From an uncultured Planktomarina sp. (GTDB lineage Bacteria > Pseudomonadota > Alphaproteobacteria > Rhodobacterales > Rhodobacteraceae): a stretch of 64,000 nucleotides of DNA. Position 1 is the first letter of the stretch, and the number at the start of each line of letters is the position of its first letter. The stretch lies in NCBI GenBank assembly GCA_905181815.1, contig CAJIZA010000004.1, positions 1 to 64,000 of the forward strand. Direction: 5' to 3'. The notes beneath the pieces are model-generated. The model was not told where the DNA came from. It made no database searches and saw nothing but the letters and a program-made list of their open reading frames with translations. Position numbers and translations under genes: made by a program. Below, one piece after another: positions 44,147-53,304 of this stretch.

Positions 44147-44977
44147 ATGGCCCAAAAAATCGCTTTCCAAGGAGAACTCGGCGCCTATTCCCATGAAGCC
44201 TGTGTCGCCTCACGGCCCAGTCATGAGCCCCTCCCCTGCGCCACATTTGAAGATGTCATCGCAGCGGTGAAAACCGGAACGGCGGAATTTGCCATGCTAC
44301 CCGTGGAAAATACCACCTACGGACGCGTCGCCGATATGCACCGCTTGCTGCCCGAAAGCGGCCTATTCATTAATGACGAAGTTTTTGTGCGCGTGCGGAT
44401 AAACCTCTTGGCCCTGCCCGGCGTTGCTCTTAGCGATATCAAAGTGGCCCGTGGGCATTTGGTAATTTTACCGCAATGCCGGAAATTTCTGGATGCCCAT
44501 GGCATCCGTGGCGAAGCCGCCGCGGATAATGCCGGCGCCGCCGCAGATATCGCCGCGCGCAATGAACGCACCACCGCAGCGCTGGCCTCTGAATTGGCCG
44601 GCCGCATTTACGGCCTGGAAATCCTGAGAAAAGACGTTGAAGATCAATCTCATAACACAACCCGCTTTTTGGTCATGTCCGCGCAAAACCGACCTGAGCG
44701 GCGCACAGGTAAGATGCTGACTAGCTTCGTCTTTCAAGTACGCAACATCCCCGCGGCGCTTTACAAAGCCATGGGCGGCTTTGCGACCAATGGGGTGAAC
44801 ATGATCAAATTAGAAAGCTACATGCTGGGTGGCGCCTTTCGCGCAACGCAGTTTTATGCCGATATCGAAGGCCATCCCGATGACCCCGAGGTGAAACGCG
44901 CCTTCGATGAACTGGCATTTTTCACCGATATGATTCGCGTCTTAGGAACCTATCCGGCCGATCTGGGCCGGACTTAA
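44147..44977 (+). CDS. pheA: Prephenate dehydratase
   Basis: The 276-residue enzyme is from ATG 44147 (MAQKIAFQGELGAYSHEACV), with AAGGAGA 8 bp upstream. It has the PDT core 'FEDVIAAVKTGTAEFAMLPVENTTYG', the TRF-type motif 'SHNTTRFLVMSAQ', and a C-terminal ACT domain 'KMLTSFVFQVRNIPAALYKAMGGF' and 'NMIKLESYMLGGAFRATQFYADIEGH' with the Phe-binding 'GVNM.KLES' loop. It converts prephenate to phenylpyruvate, and Phe feedback is expected. It is monofunctional, with no chorismate mutase domain. Confidence 0.92.
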   Translation: MAQKIAFQGELGAYSHEACVASRPSHEPLPCATFEDVIAAVKTGTAEFAMLPVENTTYGRVADMHRLLPESGLFINDEVFVRVRINLLALPGVALSDIKVARGHLVILPQCRKFLDAHGIRGEAAADNAGAAADIAARNERTTAALASELAGRIYGLEILRKDVEDQSHNTTRFLVMSAQNRPERRTGKMLTSFVFQVRNIPAALYKAMGGFATNGVNMIKLESYMLGGAFRATQFYADIEGHPDDPEVKRAFDELAFFTDMIRVLGTYPADLGRT

Positions 44978-45027
44978 CCGCTGTAGACCTGAACGCTGCG
45001 GCACATCTGCACGGCCCAATCATGAAG

Positions 45028-45444
45028 TCATGATTTAAATTTCCGGTGCAATGAGCCTTTTGCAAAGTGCATAGATTGCTGCAAAAGCCGCGCCAACAGG
45101 TTTTTTGGTTTCATTTCAACTGAAACCAACAATTGGGAGAGGTTTTGCGCCAAAGCCAAAACCGAAATGGCCACATCCCCCGTCAGCCCATCTGATTCGT
45201 TTGATAGGCCCAGACGCTCCGACGCTTGCACCTCCGTCACCAAACAGCGCAGTTTTCGCGCCCAGCCGCGGAATTTGAAATAGATCTTCTAAGCCATGCC
45301 GGGCCCAACATCTGGACAATCATCCACACGCAGCACGGCAATGCCGCGTTACTGCATGGTGCGTTGAAACGGCTCATGACCACACAGGGCGGCAAAAACC
45401 GCCTGCACAGGTGCTTCTATATCTTCATGGCTTGAAAACTTCAT
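45028..45444 (-). pseudogene. SRPBCC-family protein with two in-frame stops
   Basis: From ATG 45444 the frame reads 'MKFSSHEDIEAPVQAVFAAL', then TAA at 45349-45351, 'RGIAVLRVDDCPDVGPGMA', TAG at 45289-45291, then 'KIYFKFRGWARKLRCLVTEV' and 'LTGDVAISVLALAQNLSQLL' to 45028. All segments lie in one frame (139 codons) and together match a full SRPBCC/polyketide-cyclase-like protein common in this group; Trp is expected at the second stop. Two nonsense codons without a frameshift point to genuine decay. The function of the family is unknown. Confidence 0.7.
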
Positions 45445-45512
45445 CTGCAGCCTTCAGGCTAATAATTTTCACGCATGTTATCAATTTAATTCAATTCACT
45501 AAAAACTTCTCA

Positions 45513-46484
45513 TCACTCTAGATGATCTGCCAGCCAATGTCCCAGCAGAAAATGCGCAATCGCACCTTTTCGTGCCGGTTTAATCTCAGGGTGCACCCCC
45601 TCAAACACGTCTAACATCTCTTCACGGCTGACCCAGAGGGCGTCTTCGATCTCTTTGGGATCGATTATTATATCCTCATTCAACGCCTCGCCGGCACAGC
45701 CAAACATCAAAGACGCAGGAAAAGGCCAGGGCTGGCTGGCCAGGTAACGCACCTGCCCTACACGAATACCCGATTCTTCAAAAACCTCCCTACGCACAGC
45801 GGCCTCTAAAGTCTCACCCGGTTCCACAAAACCAGCCAAAAGCGAATACATCCCTTCCGGCCAAGCATGCGAACGCCCCATCAAAACCTTATTTCCATGA
45901 GTAATCAGCATGATCACAACCGGATCAGTCCGCGGAAAATGCGAACGATTGCAGGCCGGGCAATTGCGCTGCCATCCCGCCATCGCCATATCAGAAGGCG
46001 CCCCGCAAGTAGCGCAATAGCCATGGGAGCGGTGCCATTCCAAAAGCCCGCGCCCGGTGGCCGCCAATTCAGCATCGCGCGCGGATAATTGTGTCATAAT
46101 CGCCCGTAATTCAGCAAAATACTCGCCATCTGTCAAAGCCGGATGCACCTGCTGCGACGGGTCCAGAAAGGTATTTAGCGTTTCCGGCAACTCTTCTGGC
46201 TCCCAAATGGAGATATCCGCCAAAAACAACGGCTCTTTGGTCTCATTTAGTCCCAAAAAGACCAGAAAATCGGCCGCGCGGCCTAATGCCGGGTGATCCA
46301 AATCCACCCAGGCCAATCCGAGCATGCCGTCCGCCTGGTCTTGCACCAGAGGCTTCCCACGCCAAAACAAGATGGTTTTGGCCGAGCTATGCGCCTGAAG
46401 GGCCGTCTGCCCCTCTAGGCCGCGCAATTCTGCGGCCCGGTTGAGCGCAGAGCCCCCAAAAGTAACTGTTTCCGCATGCCGCAT
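45513..46484 (-). CDS. nudC: NADH pyrophosphatase NudC
   Basis: The 323-residue hydrolase has an N-terminal NUDIX-like domain, then a zinc ribbon 'CATCGAPSDMAMAGWQRNCPACNRSHFPRTDPVVIML', then the Nudix box 'GFVEPGETLEAAVRREVFEESGI' near 200-222. The SQPWPFP.S motif 'YLASQPWPFPASLMFGC' is diagnostic of NudC. It cleaves NAD(H) to NMN(H) and AMP and can decap NAD-RNA. It is divergent from the ffs/dnaX locus. Confidence 0.92.
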   Translation of the reverse strand: MRHAETVTFGGSALNRAAELRGLEGQTALQAHSSAKTILFWRGKPLVQDQADGMLGLAWVDLDHPALGRAADFLVFLGLNETKEPLFLADISIWEPEELPETLNTFLDPSQQVHPALTDGEYFAELRAIMTQLSARDAELAATGRGLLEWHRSHGYCATCGAPSDMAMAGWQRNCPACNRSHFPRTDPVVIMLITHGNKVLMGRSHAWPEGMYSLLAGFVEPGETLEAAVRREVFEESGIRVGQVRYLASQPWPFPASLMFGCAGEALNEDIIIDPKEIEDALWVSREEMLDVFEGVHPEIKPARKGAIAHFLLGHWLADHLE

Positions 46485-46565
46485 GTGCTCAATCCCAACT
46501 TTTTATCACAGATGTATTCAATTCGCCCAAGCGATGAATTGCAATGTCAATTTCAAAGCCCTATA

Positions 46566-46672
46566 TGGGCCGGGAGAGGTTGGCGCGGGCAAGTGCCTCG
46601 CCAACCTGGTCAGATCCGGAAGGAAGCAGCCACAACGAGCCCCACTTGGGTCGATGTCCAACCTCTCACCCT
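46566..46672 (+). ncRNA. ffs: 4.5S signal recognition particle RNA
   Basis: The segment from about 46566 to 46672 contains the SRP core 'GGTCAGATCCGGAAGGAAGC' (46608-46627). It is flanked by complementary arms ('gagaggttgg' near 46574 and 'ccaacctctc' near 46658), which form the long hairpin of the short bacterial SRP RNA. It sits about 100 bp upstream of dnaX, the usual Rhodobacterales position. The ends are estimated to within a few nucleotides. Confidence 0.92.
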
Positions 46673-46770
46673 TCCAAACTGGCCCGTAAGAATTGCCAGC
46701 ATCCCATGCGGGGTTTACTGGACCAATGCCGGCGCTGCCTGTAGCATCTGAGCAGGATTCGAGGGATATA

Positions 46771-48558
46771 ATGACCGACACCGCTGCATATCAAGTTTTG
46801 GCGCGCAAATACCGCCCAGAGACCTTTGCCGATTTGGTTGGGCAGGATGCTATGGTCCAAACCCTACGCAATGCCTTTGAAGCCGACCGAATTGCCCAAG
46901 CCTTTGTCATGACTGGCATTCGCGGAACCGGAAAAACCACCACTGCGCGCATCATTTCCAAGGGCATGAATTGCATCGGCCCCGATGGTACGAGCGGCCC
47001 GACCATCGACCCCTGTGGGAGCTGCGAGCATTGCACAGCCATCATGGAGGGGCGCCATGTAGATGTGATGGAGATGGATGCCGCCAGCCGCACCGGCGTC
47101 GGCGATATTCGCGAAATTATTGATTCGGTTGCCTATCGTGCCGCCTCAGCGCGCTACAAGATCTATATCATCGATGAGGTTCACATGCTGTCGACCAACG
47201 CTTTCAACGCGTTGCTCAAGACCTTGGAAGAGCCGCCCACGCATGTCAAATTTATCTTTGCCACCACAGAAATTCGCAAAGTCCCTGTGACGGTTCTGTC
47301 GCGCTGCCAAAGATTTGATCTGCGGCGCATTGAGCCCGATGTCATGATTGCGATGCTGCAAAGAATTGCTAAAGCGGAGGGCGTTGAGATCACCGAAGAA
47401 GCGCTTGGGCTCATCACCCGCGCCGCCGAAGGCTCGGCACGCGATGCGCAATCACTTTTGGATCAAGCCATTTCCCATGGTGCCGGAGAAACCACTGCCG
47501 ATCAGATGCGCGCCATGCTGGGTCTTGCGGATCGGGGGCGAATTTTGGATCTGTTTGATCTGACTTTGCGCGGTGATGCGGAAGGCGCCTTGGGCGAGCT
47601 GTCGGCGCAATATGCCGCCGGCGCCGATCCTATGGCGATACTGCGCGACCTAGCAGAGGTCAGCCATTGGGTCAGCGTCATTAAGATAACGCCCGTTGCT
47701 GCCGAAGATCCCACTGTCTCGCCCGATGAGCGAAACCGAGGGCTGATCATGGCGGAGCGTATTCCGATGCGCGTGTTAAGCCGGATGTGGCAAATGCTGC
47801 TCACCGCACTCGAAGAGGTCGGGCGGGCGCCCAATACGATGATGGCCGCAGAAATGGCGTTGATCCGCCTAACTCATGTGGCCGATCTGCCCACACCAGA
47901 TGAATTGATCCGAAAATTGCAAAACACACACGTTCCAACACCAGAGCCCCAAAACGCCGGCACCCCTGACGGAGCGGGAGGGAGCGCGCGCCAAAGCGGC
48001 CCGGCCTTTGCCCCGCAAGCTACCAGCCCATCTGCCTACGCCAGAGACACTGCCCCTAGGGCGCAAGGATTCGGCGGAGCTACAGCCTCTGCCACGCGTG
48101 CCGAGGCCCCCGCAGCAGAGACGCTGGCGCGCTTTGCTCGGTTTGAGGATGTGTTGGAACTGATCCGCCATCACCGCGACGTTAAGCTCTTGGTTGATGT
48201 GGAAACCAGCTTAAAATTGGTGAGCTATAGCCCTGGTCGGATTGAATTCGAGCCAACCGAAAAAGCCCCGCGTGATCTGGCCCAACGACTCGGCACCCGG
48301 CTGCAAACCTGGACCGCGCAGAGATGGGCCGTCTCTATTGGCGCCAATGGCGCCAGCACCATCGTCGAAATTCGTGATGCGGCCGTCCTTGAGCTCAAAG
48401 AGCAAGCCAAGGTTCACCCTTTGGTGCAAGCTGTACTTGTCGCCTTTCCAAAGGCACAGATCAGCGAAATTCGCACCGCAAAAGATATTGCGGCGGAGGC
48501 GCAGATCGACGCCCTGCCTGAGGTCGAAGATGAATGGGATCCTTTTGACGACGAATAA
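46771..48558 (+). CDS. dnaX: DNA polymerase III subunit gamma/tau
   Basis: The 595-residue clamp loader subunit starts at ATG 46771 (MTDTAAYQVLARKYRPETFADLVG), preceded by GAGGG. A longer reading to 46693 is unsupported. It has Walker A 'GIRGTGKTTTARI', a zinc module 'CGSCEHCTAIMEG', Walker B 'IYIIDEVHML' and SRC motif 'VLSRCQRFDLRRI'. A Pro/Ala/Gly-rich linker ('PEPQNAGTPDGAGGSARQSG') precedes the tau domain V region. It loads the beta clamp. It is followed by ybaB and recR in the usual operon. Confidence 0.95.
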   Translation: MTDTAAYQVLARKYRPETFADLVGQDAMVQTLRNAFEADRIAQAFVMTGIRGTGKTTTARIISKGMNCIGPDGTSGPTIDPCGSCEHCTAIMEGRHVDVMEMDAASRTGVGDIREIIDSVAYRAASARYKIYIIDEVHMLSTNAFNALLKTLEEPPTHVKFIFATTEIRKVPVTVLSRCQRFDLRRIEPDVMIAMLQRIAKAEGVEITEEALGLITRAAEGSARDAQSLLDQAISHGAGETTADQMRAMLGLADRGRILDLFDLTLRGDAEGALGELSAQYAAGADPMAILRDLAEVSHWVSVIKITPVAAEDPTVSPDERNRGLIMAERIPMRVLSRMWQMLLTALEEVGRAPNTMMAAEMALIRLTHVADLPTPDELIRKLQNTHVPTPEPQNAGTPDGAGGSARQSGPAFAPQATSPSAYARDTAPRAQGFGGATASATRAEAPAAETLARFARFEDVLELIRHHRDVKLLVDVETSLKLVSYSPGRIEFEPTEKAPRDLAQRLGTRLQTWTAQRWAVSIGANGASTIVEIRDAAVLELKEQAKVHPLVQAVLVAFPKAQISEIRTAKDIAAEAQIDALPEVEDEWDPFDDE

Positions 48559-48626
48559 TCCACTCCCAATGCTCCAGCGCTGCGCTGCGGGCCGCTTTTA
48601 CAACACGCACAAAAAGAGGTGACACA

Positions 48627-48971
48627 ATGCTAAACGGTCTCGGCGGCCTTGGCGATATGGCCAAGATGATGAAAACAGCTCAGGAAATGCAGGGGAAAAT
48701 GACCCAATTGCAGGACGATCTGGCAAGTATCTCGGTCACAGGTGAAAGCGGTGCAGGGCTGGTGACCGCAACGGCAAATGCCAAGGGCGTTTTGACCGGA
48801 TTGAATATCGATGCCAGCATTTTTGACCCTAATGAAAAAGAAGTAGTGGAAGATCTCATCCTTGCCGCCATCAAAGACGCACAGGCCAAAGCGGCGGACC
48901 GATCCGCATCCGAAATGAAAGCCCTGCAGCAAAGCCTTGGCCTGCCTACGGATATGAAACTGCCCTTTTAA
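48627..48971 (+). CDS. YbaB/EbfC-family nucleoid-associated protein
   Basis: The 114-residue protein has the family pattern 'GDMAKMMKTAQEMQGKMTQLQ' (helical arm), 'VTGESGAGLVTATANAKGVLTGLNID' and 'EKEVVEDLILAAIKDAQAKA'. Members form dimers with helical tweezers that bind DNA. A conserved position between dnaX and recR supports the call. An 'AAAGAGGTG' ribosome site lies just upstream. Confidence 0.9.
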   Translation: MLNGLGGLGDMAKMMKTAQEMQGKMTQLQDDLASISVTGESGAGLVTATANAKGVLTGLNIDASIFDPNEKEVVEDLILAAIKDAQAKAADRSASEMKALQQSLGLPTDMKLPF

Positions 48972-48987
48972 CCCTTAGGCTACATCC

Positions 48988-49581
48988 ATGAGCGACAGCA
49001 GCAAAAATCTTGACCATTTGATCGAATTAATGGCCAAACTGCCGGGGCTTGGGCCGCGTTCGGCGCGACGAGCGGTTCTGCATATGGTCAAAAAACGTGC
49101 GCTATTGATGGCGCCTTTGGCAGATGTTTTGGCTGAAGTGGCAGTCACCGTCCGCGAATGTTTGAATTGCGGCAATATCGGCACTGCCGATACCTGCGAC
49201 ATTTGCCAAAATCCCAAACGCGAGAATGGTGAGATTTGTGTGGTGGAGGAAGTCTCGGATCTTTGGGCCATGGAGCGCAGCCATATGTTCAAAGGCCGCT
49301 ACCATGTGCTGGGCGGAACCCTTTCGGCACTCGATGCCATTGGTCCTGATGAACTGCGCATTCCCCGGCTCTTACGAAGAGTCCGTGATGAGAATGTCTC
49401 TGAGGTGATTTTAGCACTCAATGCCACCATCGACGGGCAGACCACCGCCCATTATATCGCTGATCAACTGGGCGATGTGCGCGTCTCTACCCTGGCTCAG
49501 GGCGTGCCGATCGGCGGTGAGCTAGACTATCTGGACGATGGGACGATCACAGCGGCTCTCCGGGCACGCAAAACACTTTAA
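48988..49581 (+). CDS. recR: Recombination mediator protein RecR
   Basis: The 197-residue protein has the N-terminal helix-hairpin-helix '[19 protein letters not shown]', the C4 zinc finger '[19 protein letters not shown]' (four Cys), and the Toprim domain '[15 protein letters not shown]' plus '[21 protein letters not shown]' and '[19 protein letters not shown]'. With RecF/RecO it loads RecA at single-strand gaps. It is last in the ffs-dnaX-ybaB-recR group. Confidence 0.95.
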   Translation: MSDSSKNLDHLIELMAKLPGLGPRSARRAVLHMVKKRALLMAPLADVLAEVAVTVRECLNCGNIGTADTCDICQNPKRENGEICVVEEVSDLWAMERSHMFKGRYHVLGGTLSALDAIGPDELRIPRLLRRVRDENVSEVILALNATIDGQTTAHYIADQLGDVRVSTLAQGVPIGGELDYLDDGTITAALRARKTL

Positions 49582-49655
49582 GCGCAAGTTCGGCATGGGC
49601 AAAATGAAAGGCGGCCGAAGCCTCCTTGATTGTTTTTGTGTTTAAGATCCTCAAT

Positions 49656-50408
49656 TCAACCAGGCTGCTCTTCACCTTCACCACTTGGCAGGTTGAAGAA
49701 ACTGTCGGCATCCAACAAATCACCATGCTGGCGCTCGTCTTCCTCCTCTGGCGCGTCGGCCAGGGTGAAGGTTTCTAGACCAGAAATGGCGGCTGGAATG
49801 CGCGGCTCTTCGGGCATGCCAAGGCTATGCTCGGTGCCGACCAAGCGGCGGCGCTCATCGTCAGACATCGCCTGACCATCACTTAATTTCTTGGCGTTTG
49901 CCTTTTGCACCAAAGCATCCAACTCCGACTGCTTACACAGGCCCAAGGCCACCGGATCAATCGGGTCGATGTTGGTAATGTTCCAATGGGTCCGCTCACG
50001 GATGGCCTGAATGGTTGGCTTGGTTGTCCCGACCAGTTTCGAAATTTGACCATCAGTGAGCTCTGGGTGGAACTTAACCAACCAGAGGATCGACGCCGGG
50101 CGGTCCTGACGTTTAGACAGGGGCGTATAGCGCGGACCACGGCGTTTTTCTTCGCCGACAGCAGCGGCATAATACTTTAAAGTCAGCTTATGCGTTGGGT
50201 GGGCCTGCGCTTTATCCAGTTCTTCTTGGGTCAACTGATTGTTGGCAATTGGATCGAAGCCTTTTACGCCCGCAGCCACATCCCCATCGGCAATACCTTG
50301 AATTTCAAGCTCATGCATTTCAACAAACTCCGCAATCTGTTTGAAGCTGAGGGTTGTATTATCCACCAGCCAAACTGCGGTAGCTTTTGCCATAATTGGT
50401 TTTGCCAT
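49656..50408 (-). CDS. trcR: Cell-cycle transcriptional regulator TrcR (DUF1013)
   Basis: The 250-residue protein from ATG 50408 (MAKPIMAKATAVWLVDNTTL) matches the DUF1013 family throughout: 'LSFKQIAEFVEMHELEIQGIADGD', 'GFDPIANNQLTQEELDKAQAHP', 'YTPLSKRQDRPASILWLVKFHPEL' and 'QISKLVGTTKPTIQAIRERTHWN', the last a helix-turn-helix-like segment. The acidic tail 'APEEEDERQHG..GEGEEQPG' is variable in the family. TrcR is an alphaproteobacterial, CtrA-linked regulator. It is single-copy and monocistronic here. Confidence 0.9.
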   Translation of the reverse strand: MAKPIMAKATAVWLVDNTTLSFKQIAEFVEMHELEIQGIADGDVAAGVKGFDPIANNQLTQEELDKAQAHPTHKLTLKYYAAAVGEEKRRGPRYTPLSKRQDRPASILWLVKFHPELTDGQISKLVGTTKPTIQAIRERTHWNITNIDPIDPVALGLCKQSELDALVQKANAKKLSDGQAMSDDERRRLVGTEHSLGMPEEPRIPAAISGLETFTLADAPEEEDERQHGDLLDADSFFNLPSGEGEEQPG

Positions 50409-50590
50409 TTCGGCCTCCATCCTAAACTTTAACTCCGGACATAGCTTCCTCAACGCCTCGCGGCGGTCCCGGGTTTTGGCGGGACGAGTTACCATGTTTG
50501 GGGAACTTGTAGACTGTATAATCCCTTGCGTAGGAAAGGGAAAGCCCCCGCAGGACGATCGGCAATTATTTGCGGTCAAAGCACCAGGGC

Positions 50591-51568
50591 TCAAATTTCC
50601 AAAACAATTTTACCGATATGCTGACTGGCTTCCATATGCGTATGGGCTTTACTGGCCTCGGCCAGTGGGAATGTGCTGTCGAGAACAGGGGCAATGCGGC
50701 CTGCCACCAGATGCGGCCAAACCTCATTATGCAAGGTCTCCGCAATTTTGGCCTTGGCCAGATTACTTTGTGGTCGCAGGGTCGAGCCCGTCAACGTCAA
50801 GCGGCGGGTCATCATTTGCACCAAATCGAGCTCCACCTTCGGGCCCTGCAGAAAGGCAATTTGCACCAAACGCCCATCATCCGCCAAGGCCTTGAGATTG
50901 CGTTGGATATAGGGGCCACCAACCATGTCGAGAATGAGGTTCATACCTCCATAGGCTTTGAGCACGTCCTCAAAGACCTCATGGCGGTAATTAATCGCCC
51001 GCTCTGCCCCAAGGTCCTTGCACGCTTGGCATTTCGCCTCTGATCCAGCGGTCGCAAAAACCCTTGCTCCGAATAAATGCGCCAATTGAATGGCCGTTGT
51101 TCCGATGCCTGATGAGCCACCATGAACTAAAAATTTTTCCCCAGCCTGCAACGCACCGCGCTGAAAGACATTGGAATACACGGTGAAATAAGTTTCAGGC
51201 AGGCAAGCAGCTTGCTTCAGGCTCAACCCCCGTGGAACAGGCAAGCAATGGCGGGCCGAGGTGGCGACAAATTCTGCGTATCCGCCTCCTGGCAATAGCG
51301 CACAGACCTCATCGCCTACGACCCATTCAGTCACGCCCGCGCCAACTTCGGCAATGTGTCCAGCCCCCTCCAGCCCCGGCAGATCGCTGGCACCTGCAGG
51401 TGGGTTGTAAAGGCCTGCACGCTGTAGCGCGTCTGGCCGATTGACCCCAGCATAGGCCAAGGCAATCACCACCTGCCCATGACCCGCACGTGGGCGGGGG
51501 CGCGTGGTAACTTGCAACACATCTGGTGCGCCAGGCGCCGTTATTTCAACAGCAGTCATTTGGGACAT
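50591..51568 (-). CDS. NAD(P)H-quinone oxidoreductase, zinc-type MDR family
   Basis: The 325-residue enzyme is from ATG 51568, preceded by TAGGAGGG. It has the GroES-like N-terminus 'VEITAPGAPDVLQVTTRPRPRAGHGQV', the quinone-reductase motif 'YAGVNRPDALQRAGLYNPPAGASDLPGLEGAG' and the Rossmann fold 'FLVHGGSSGIGTTAIQLAHLFGARVFATAGS'. The zinc ligands of alcohol dehydrogenases are absent, as in the QOR/TED2 group. The physiological acceptor is unknown. It is 27 bp after the COQ9-family gene and probably co-transcribed. Confidence 0.85.
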   Translation of the reverse strand: MSQMTAVEITAPGAPDVLQVTTRPRPRAGHGQVVIALAYAGVNRPDALQRAGLYNPPAGASDLPGLEGAGHIAEVGAGVTEWVVGDEVCALLPGGGYAEFVATSARHCLPVPRGLSLKQAACLPETYFTVYSNVFQRGALQAGEKFLVHGGSSGIGTTAIQLAHLFGARVFATAGSEAKCQACKDLGAERAINYRHEVFEDVLKAYGGMNLILDMVGGPYIQRNLKALADDGRLVQIAFLQGPKVELDLVQMMTRRLTLTGSTLRPQSNLAKAKIAETLHNEVWPHLVAGRIAPVLDSTFPLAEASKAHTHMEASQHIGKIVLEI

Positions 51569-51595
51569 ATTCGCCCTCCTACACAATATTCCAGA

Positions 51596-52277
51596 CTAAA
51601 ACTTAGACGACCGCCCGGGCAAATCATCGCGCGTCTGGGGCGCTTTGATCTTTCCTAAAAGCCAAAGCGGCCCCGCCAAAACGGCGTTCAGAGGTTTGTT
51701 GTCGCGAATCTTTGCCTTGGCAATCTCGATTTGCATGACATTTTTTATGCGCCGATCCAAAAACGCCCATGTCGCCGCATGGCCCGAGCTCTCATCCCCC
51801 AGCCAAAACAAAACCGTCGCACCATAAACAGCACTTAAGGTCGCGCGCTTTGAATACCAATTCACATCGCGTGAGCTGTCTCCCAAGACATCCCAGATAT
51901 GATCAGCCGTCCCCCAAATCAACTTGGCTCCTTCGCCCGCATGTTGCGGCAAAGCAAAGAGCGAGGTGGCGCGCCTCACCACCTCTTTATCCGCAATAGC
52001 CTCAAGTCGCAGTCGCACGACCAATGTGATTTTTTCTCTAATTTTCAGGGAAACAGTGGATGAGCTCTGATAGGCCGCGCGCATGTGGGCATCTCCTTGG
52101 TGATGATAGGCCACGGCCAAATCCAGCGCGCCACGCGGCGCTAGCATGGCTGCAAAGGCCGGGTCCATTTTCAAATCCGCCACTGCGCAATCAAAGCTAG
52201 TCTCTCGACCAGCCATCAAACACCACATGGGGCAGGATCGCTGTAAGAAGTTCTGATAAGTGTTGTTCGACTTTCAT
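51596..52277 (-). pseudogene. COQ9-family protein, frameshifted in a GA run
   Basis: The natural start is ATG 52277: 'MKVEQHLSELLTAILPHVVF', 'DGWSRD', then stop. The homologous continuation 'RETSFDCAVADLKMDPAFAA' is in another frame because (TC)3 at 52201-52206 lacks one dinucleotide (or has one base too many). The rest, 'YHHQGDAHMRAAYQSSSTVS', 'LIWGTADHIWDVLGDSSRDVNWYSKRATLSAVYGATVLFWLGDESS', is a clear COQ9/ubiquinone-biosynthesis auxiliary protein. A two-base slip in a dinucleotide run could be a real variable tract or an error. The quinone reductase neighbour fits. Confidence 0.8.
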
Positions 52278-52379
52278 GGATCCCCCAAGTATCTGGCCGC
52301 TAGACAAAGCAACAAGCCCGCGCTATCCAGCGGGCTCCTGCAATTTTGCAATTTAAACTAGAAAGGTGGTGAAAACCAC

Positions 52380-52580
52380 ATGCAGGTTAGTGTTCGCGAC
52401 AATAATGTCGATCAGGCCCTCCGGGCTTTGAAGAAAAAGCTACAACGCGAAGGTGTGTTTCGTGAAATGAAGCTCAAGCAACATTTCGAGAAACCATCCG
52501 AGAAAAATGCGCGCGAAAAGGCTGAGTCCATCCGTCGCACCCGTAAGCTGGCGCGTAAGAAAGCTGAACGTGAAGGGTAA
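52380..52580 (+). CDS. rpsU: 30S ribosomal protein S21
   Basis: The 66-residue basic protein is '[20 protein letters not shown]' with '[46 protein letters not shown]', the full S21 pattern. It has a strong GAAAGGTGGTG ribosome site directly before the ATG. It is single-gene, with an intrinsic terminator downstream. Confidence 0.97.
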   Translation: MQVSVRDNNVDQALRALKKKLQREGVFREMKLKQHFEKPSEKNAREKAESIRRTRKLARKKAEREG

Positions 52581-52626
52581 ATGATGTAAATCATTGCTCT
52601 GGGCTACGCGCTCCGAAACACATGAA

Positions 52627-52656
52627 AACCCCCGCGTTACGTGGGGGTTTTTTGTT
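52627..52656 (+). terminator. Intrinsic terminator after rpsU
   Basis: AACCCCCGCG-tta-CGTGGGGGTT forms a 10-bp stem (one wobble pair) with a three-base loop, followed by a run of six T. It lies about 45 bp after the rpsU stop and just before the end of the convergent Lrp-type gene, so it may serve both. Confidence 0.88.
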
Positions 52657-52658
52657 GC

Positions 52659-53117
52659 CTAAAGCGGAAGTGCGGTGGTTTTGAACACCGTGCGCAGCGC
52701 AAAGCTTGACTGCATTTGGGTGACACCGGGCAACTTGGCCAGAAAGGTACGATGGATTTGGGCGAAATCATCCGTGTCTTTCGCCACGACTTTAAGCAAA
52801 TAATCCGCGCTGCCAGCCATCAAATGGCATTCCAAGACATCGGGAATCAGCGTCACCGCTTTTTCAAAAGCCACCAACACATCGTCAGTTTGACCGCTTA
52901 GAGTAATCTCCACAAACACCGTCGTGCGGCGATCCACTTTGCGCGGATCCACCAGCGCCACATAGTCACGGATATAGCCTTCAGCCTCCAGACGGCCGAC
53001 ACGCCTATGACAGGCAGAAGCGGACATATTGACCTGATCAGCCAAATCCGAATTCGAAATGCGACCTTTGACCTGCAAAACCGATAATAATCGACGATCT
53101 GTAGCGTCTAATTTCAT
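52659..53117 (-). CDS. Lrp/AsnC-family transcriptional regulator
   Basis: The 152-residue protein has the N-terminal HTH 'LDATDRRLLSVLQVKGRISNSDLADQVNMSASACHRRVGRLEAEGYI' and the RAM effector domain 'VDRRTTVFVEITLSGQTDDVLVAFEKAVTLIPDVLECHLMAGSADYLLKVVAKDTDDFA..'. The 'GSADYLLKV' loop forms the amino-acid pocket. Target genes are unknown and no target amino acid can be read from the sequence. It is divergent from nothing obvious: a 188-bp gap holds a hairpin. Confidence 0.9.
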   Translation of the reverse strand: MKLDATDRRLLSVLQVKGRISNSDLADQVNMSASACHRRVGRLEAEGYIRDYVALVDPRKVDRRTTVFVEITLSGQTDDVLVAFEKAVTLIPDVLECHLMAGSADYLLKVVAKDTDDFAQIHRTFLAKLPGVTQMQSSFALRTVFKTTALPL

Positions 53118-53207
53118 ATCTTCGCCAAATCTCTCAAAGTTTCGCCAACAGGAGTATATTCTGCCAACCTAAGCCTTAACACCTGTGATCACAACAGTTC
53201 AATAATG

Positions 53208-53228
53208 CCCAAGGCGCTATGCCTTGGG
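53208..53228 (-). terminator. Hairpin downstream of pheT
   Basis: CCCAAGGC-gctat-GCCTTGGG is a perfect 8-bp inverted repeat about 80 bp beyond the pheT stop, read on the minus strand. Only a weak T run follows, so it may be an incomplete terminator or an mRNA 3'-end stabiliser. Confidence 0.5.
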
Positions 53229-53304
53229 ACTGGACACTGGGAACATCAAATATATGCAATGAAAGATCCCGAAACTGACGCTAAAATTCAGGCTTTGGCA
53301 AGAG

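Noticed and set aside
46693-46770. Longer dnaX start at 46693
   Set aside because: The extra 26 codons lack conservation-like sequence, and the ATG at 46771 has a GAGGG site and the usual DnaX N-terminus.
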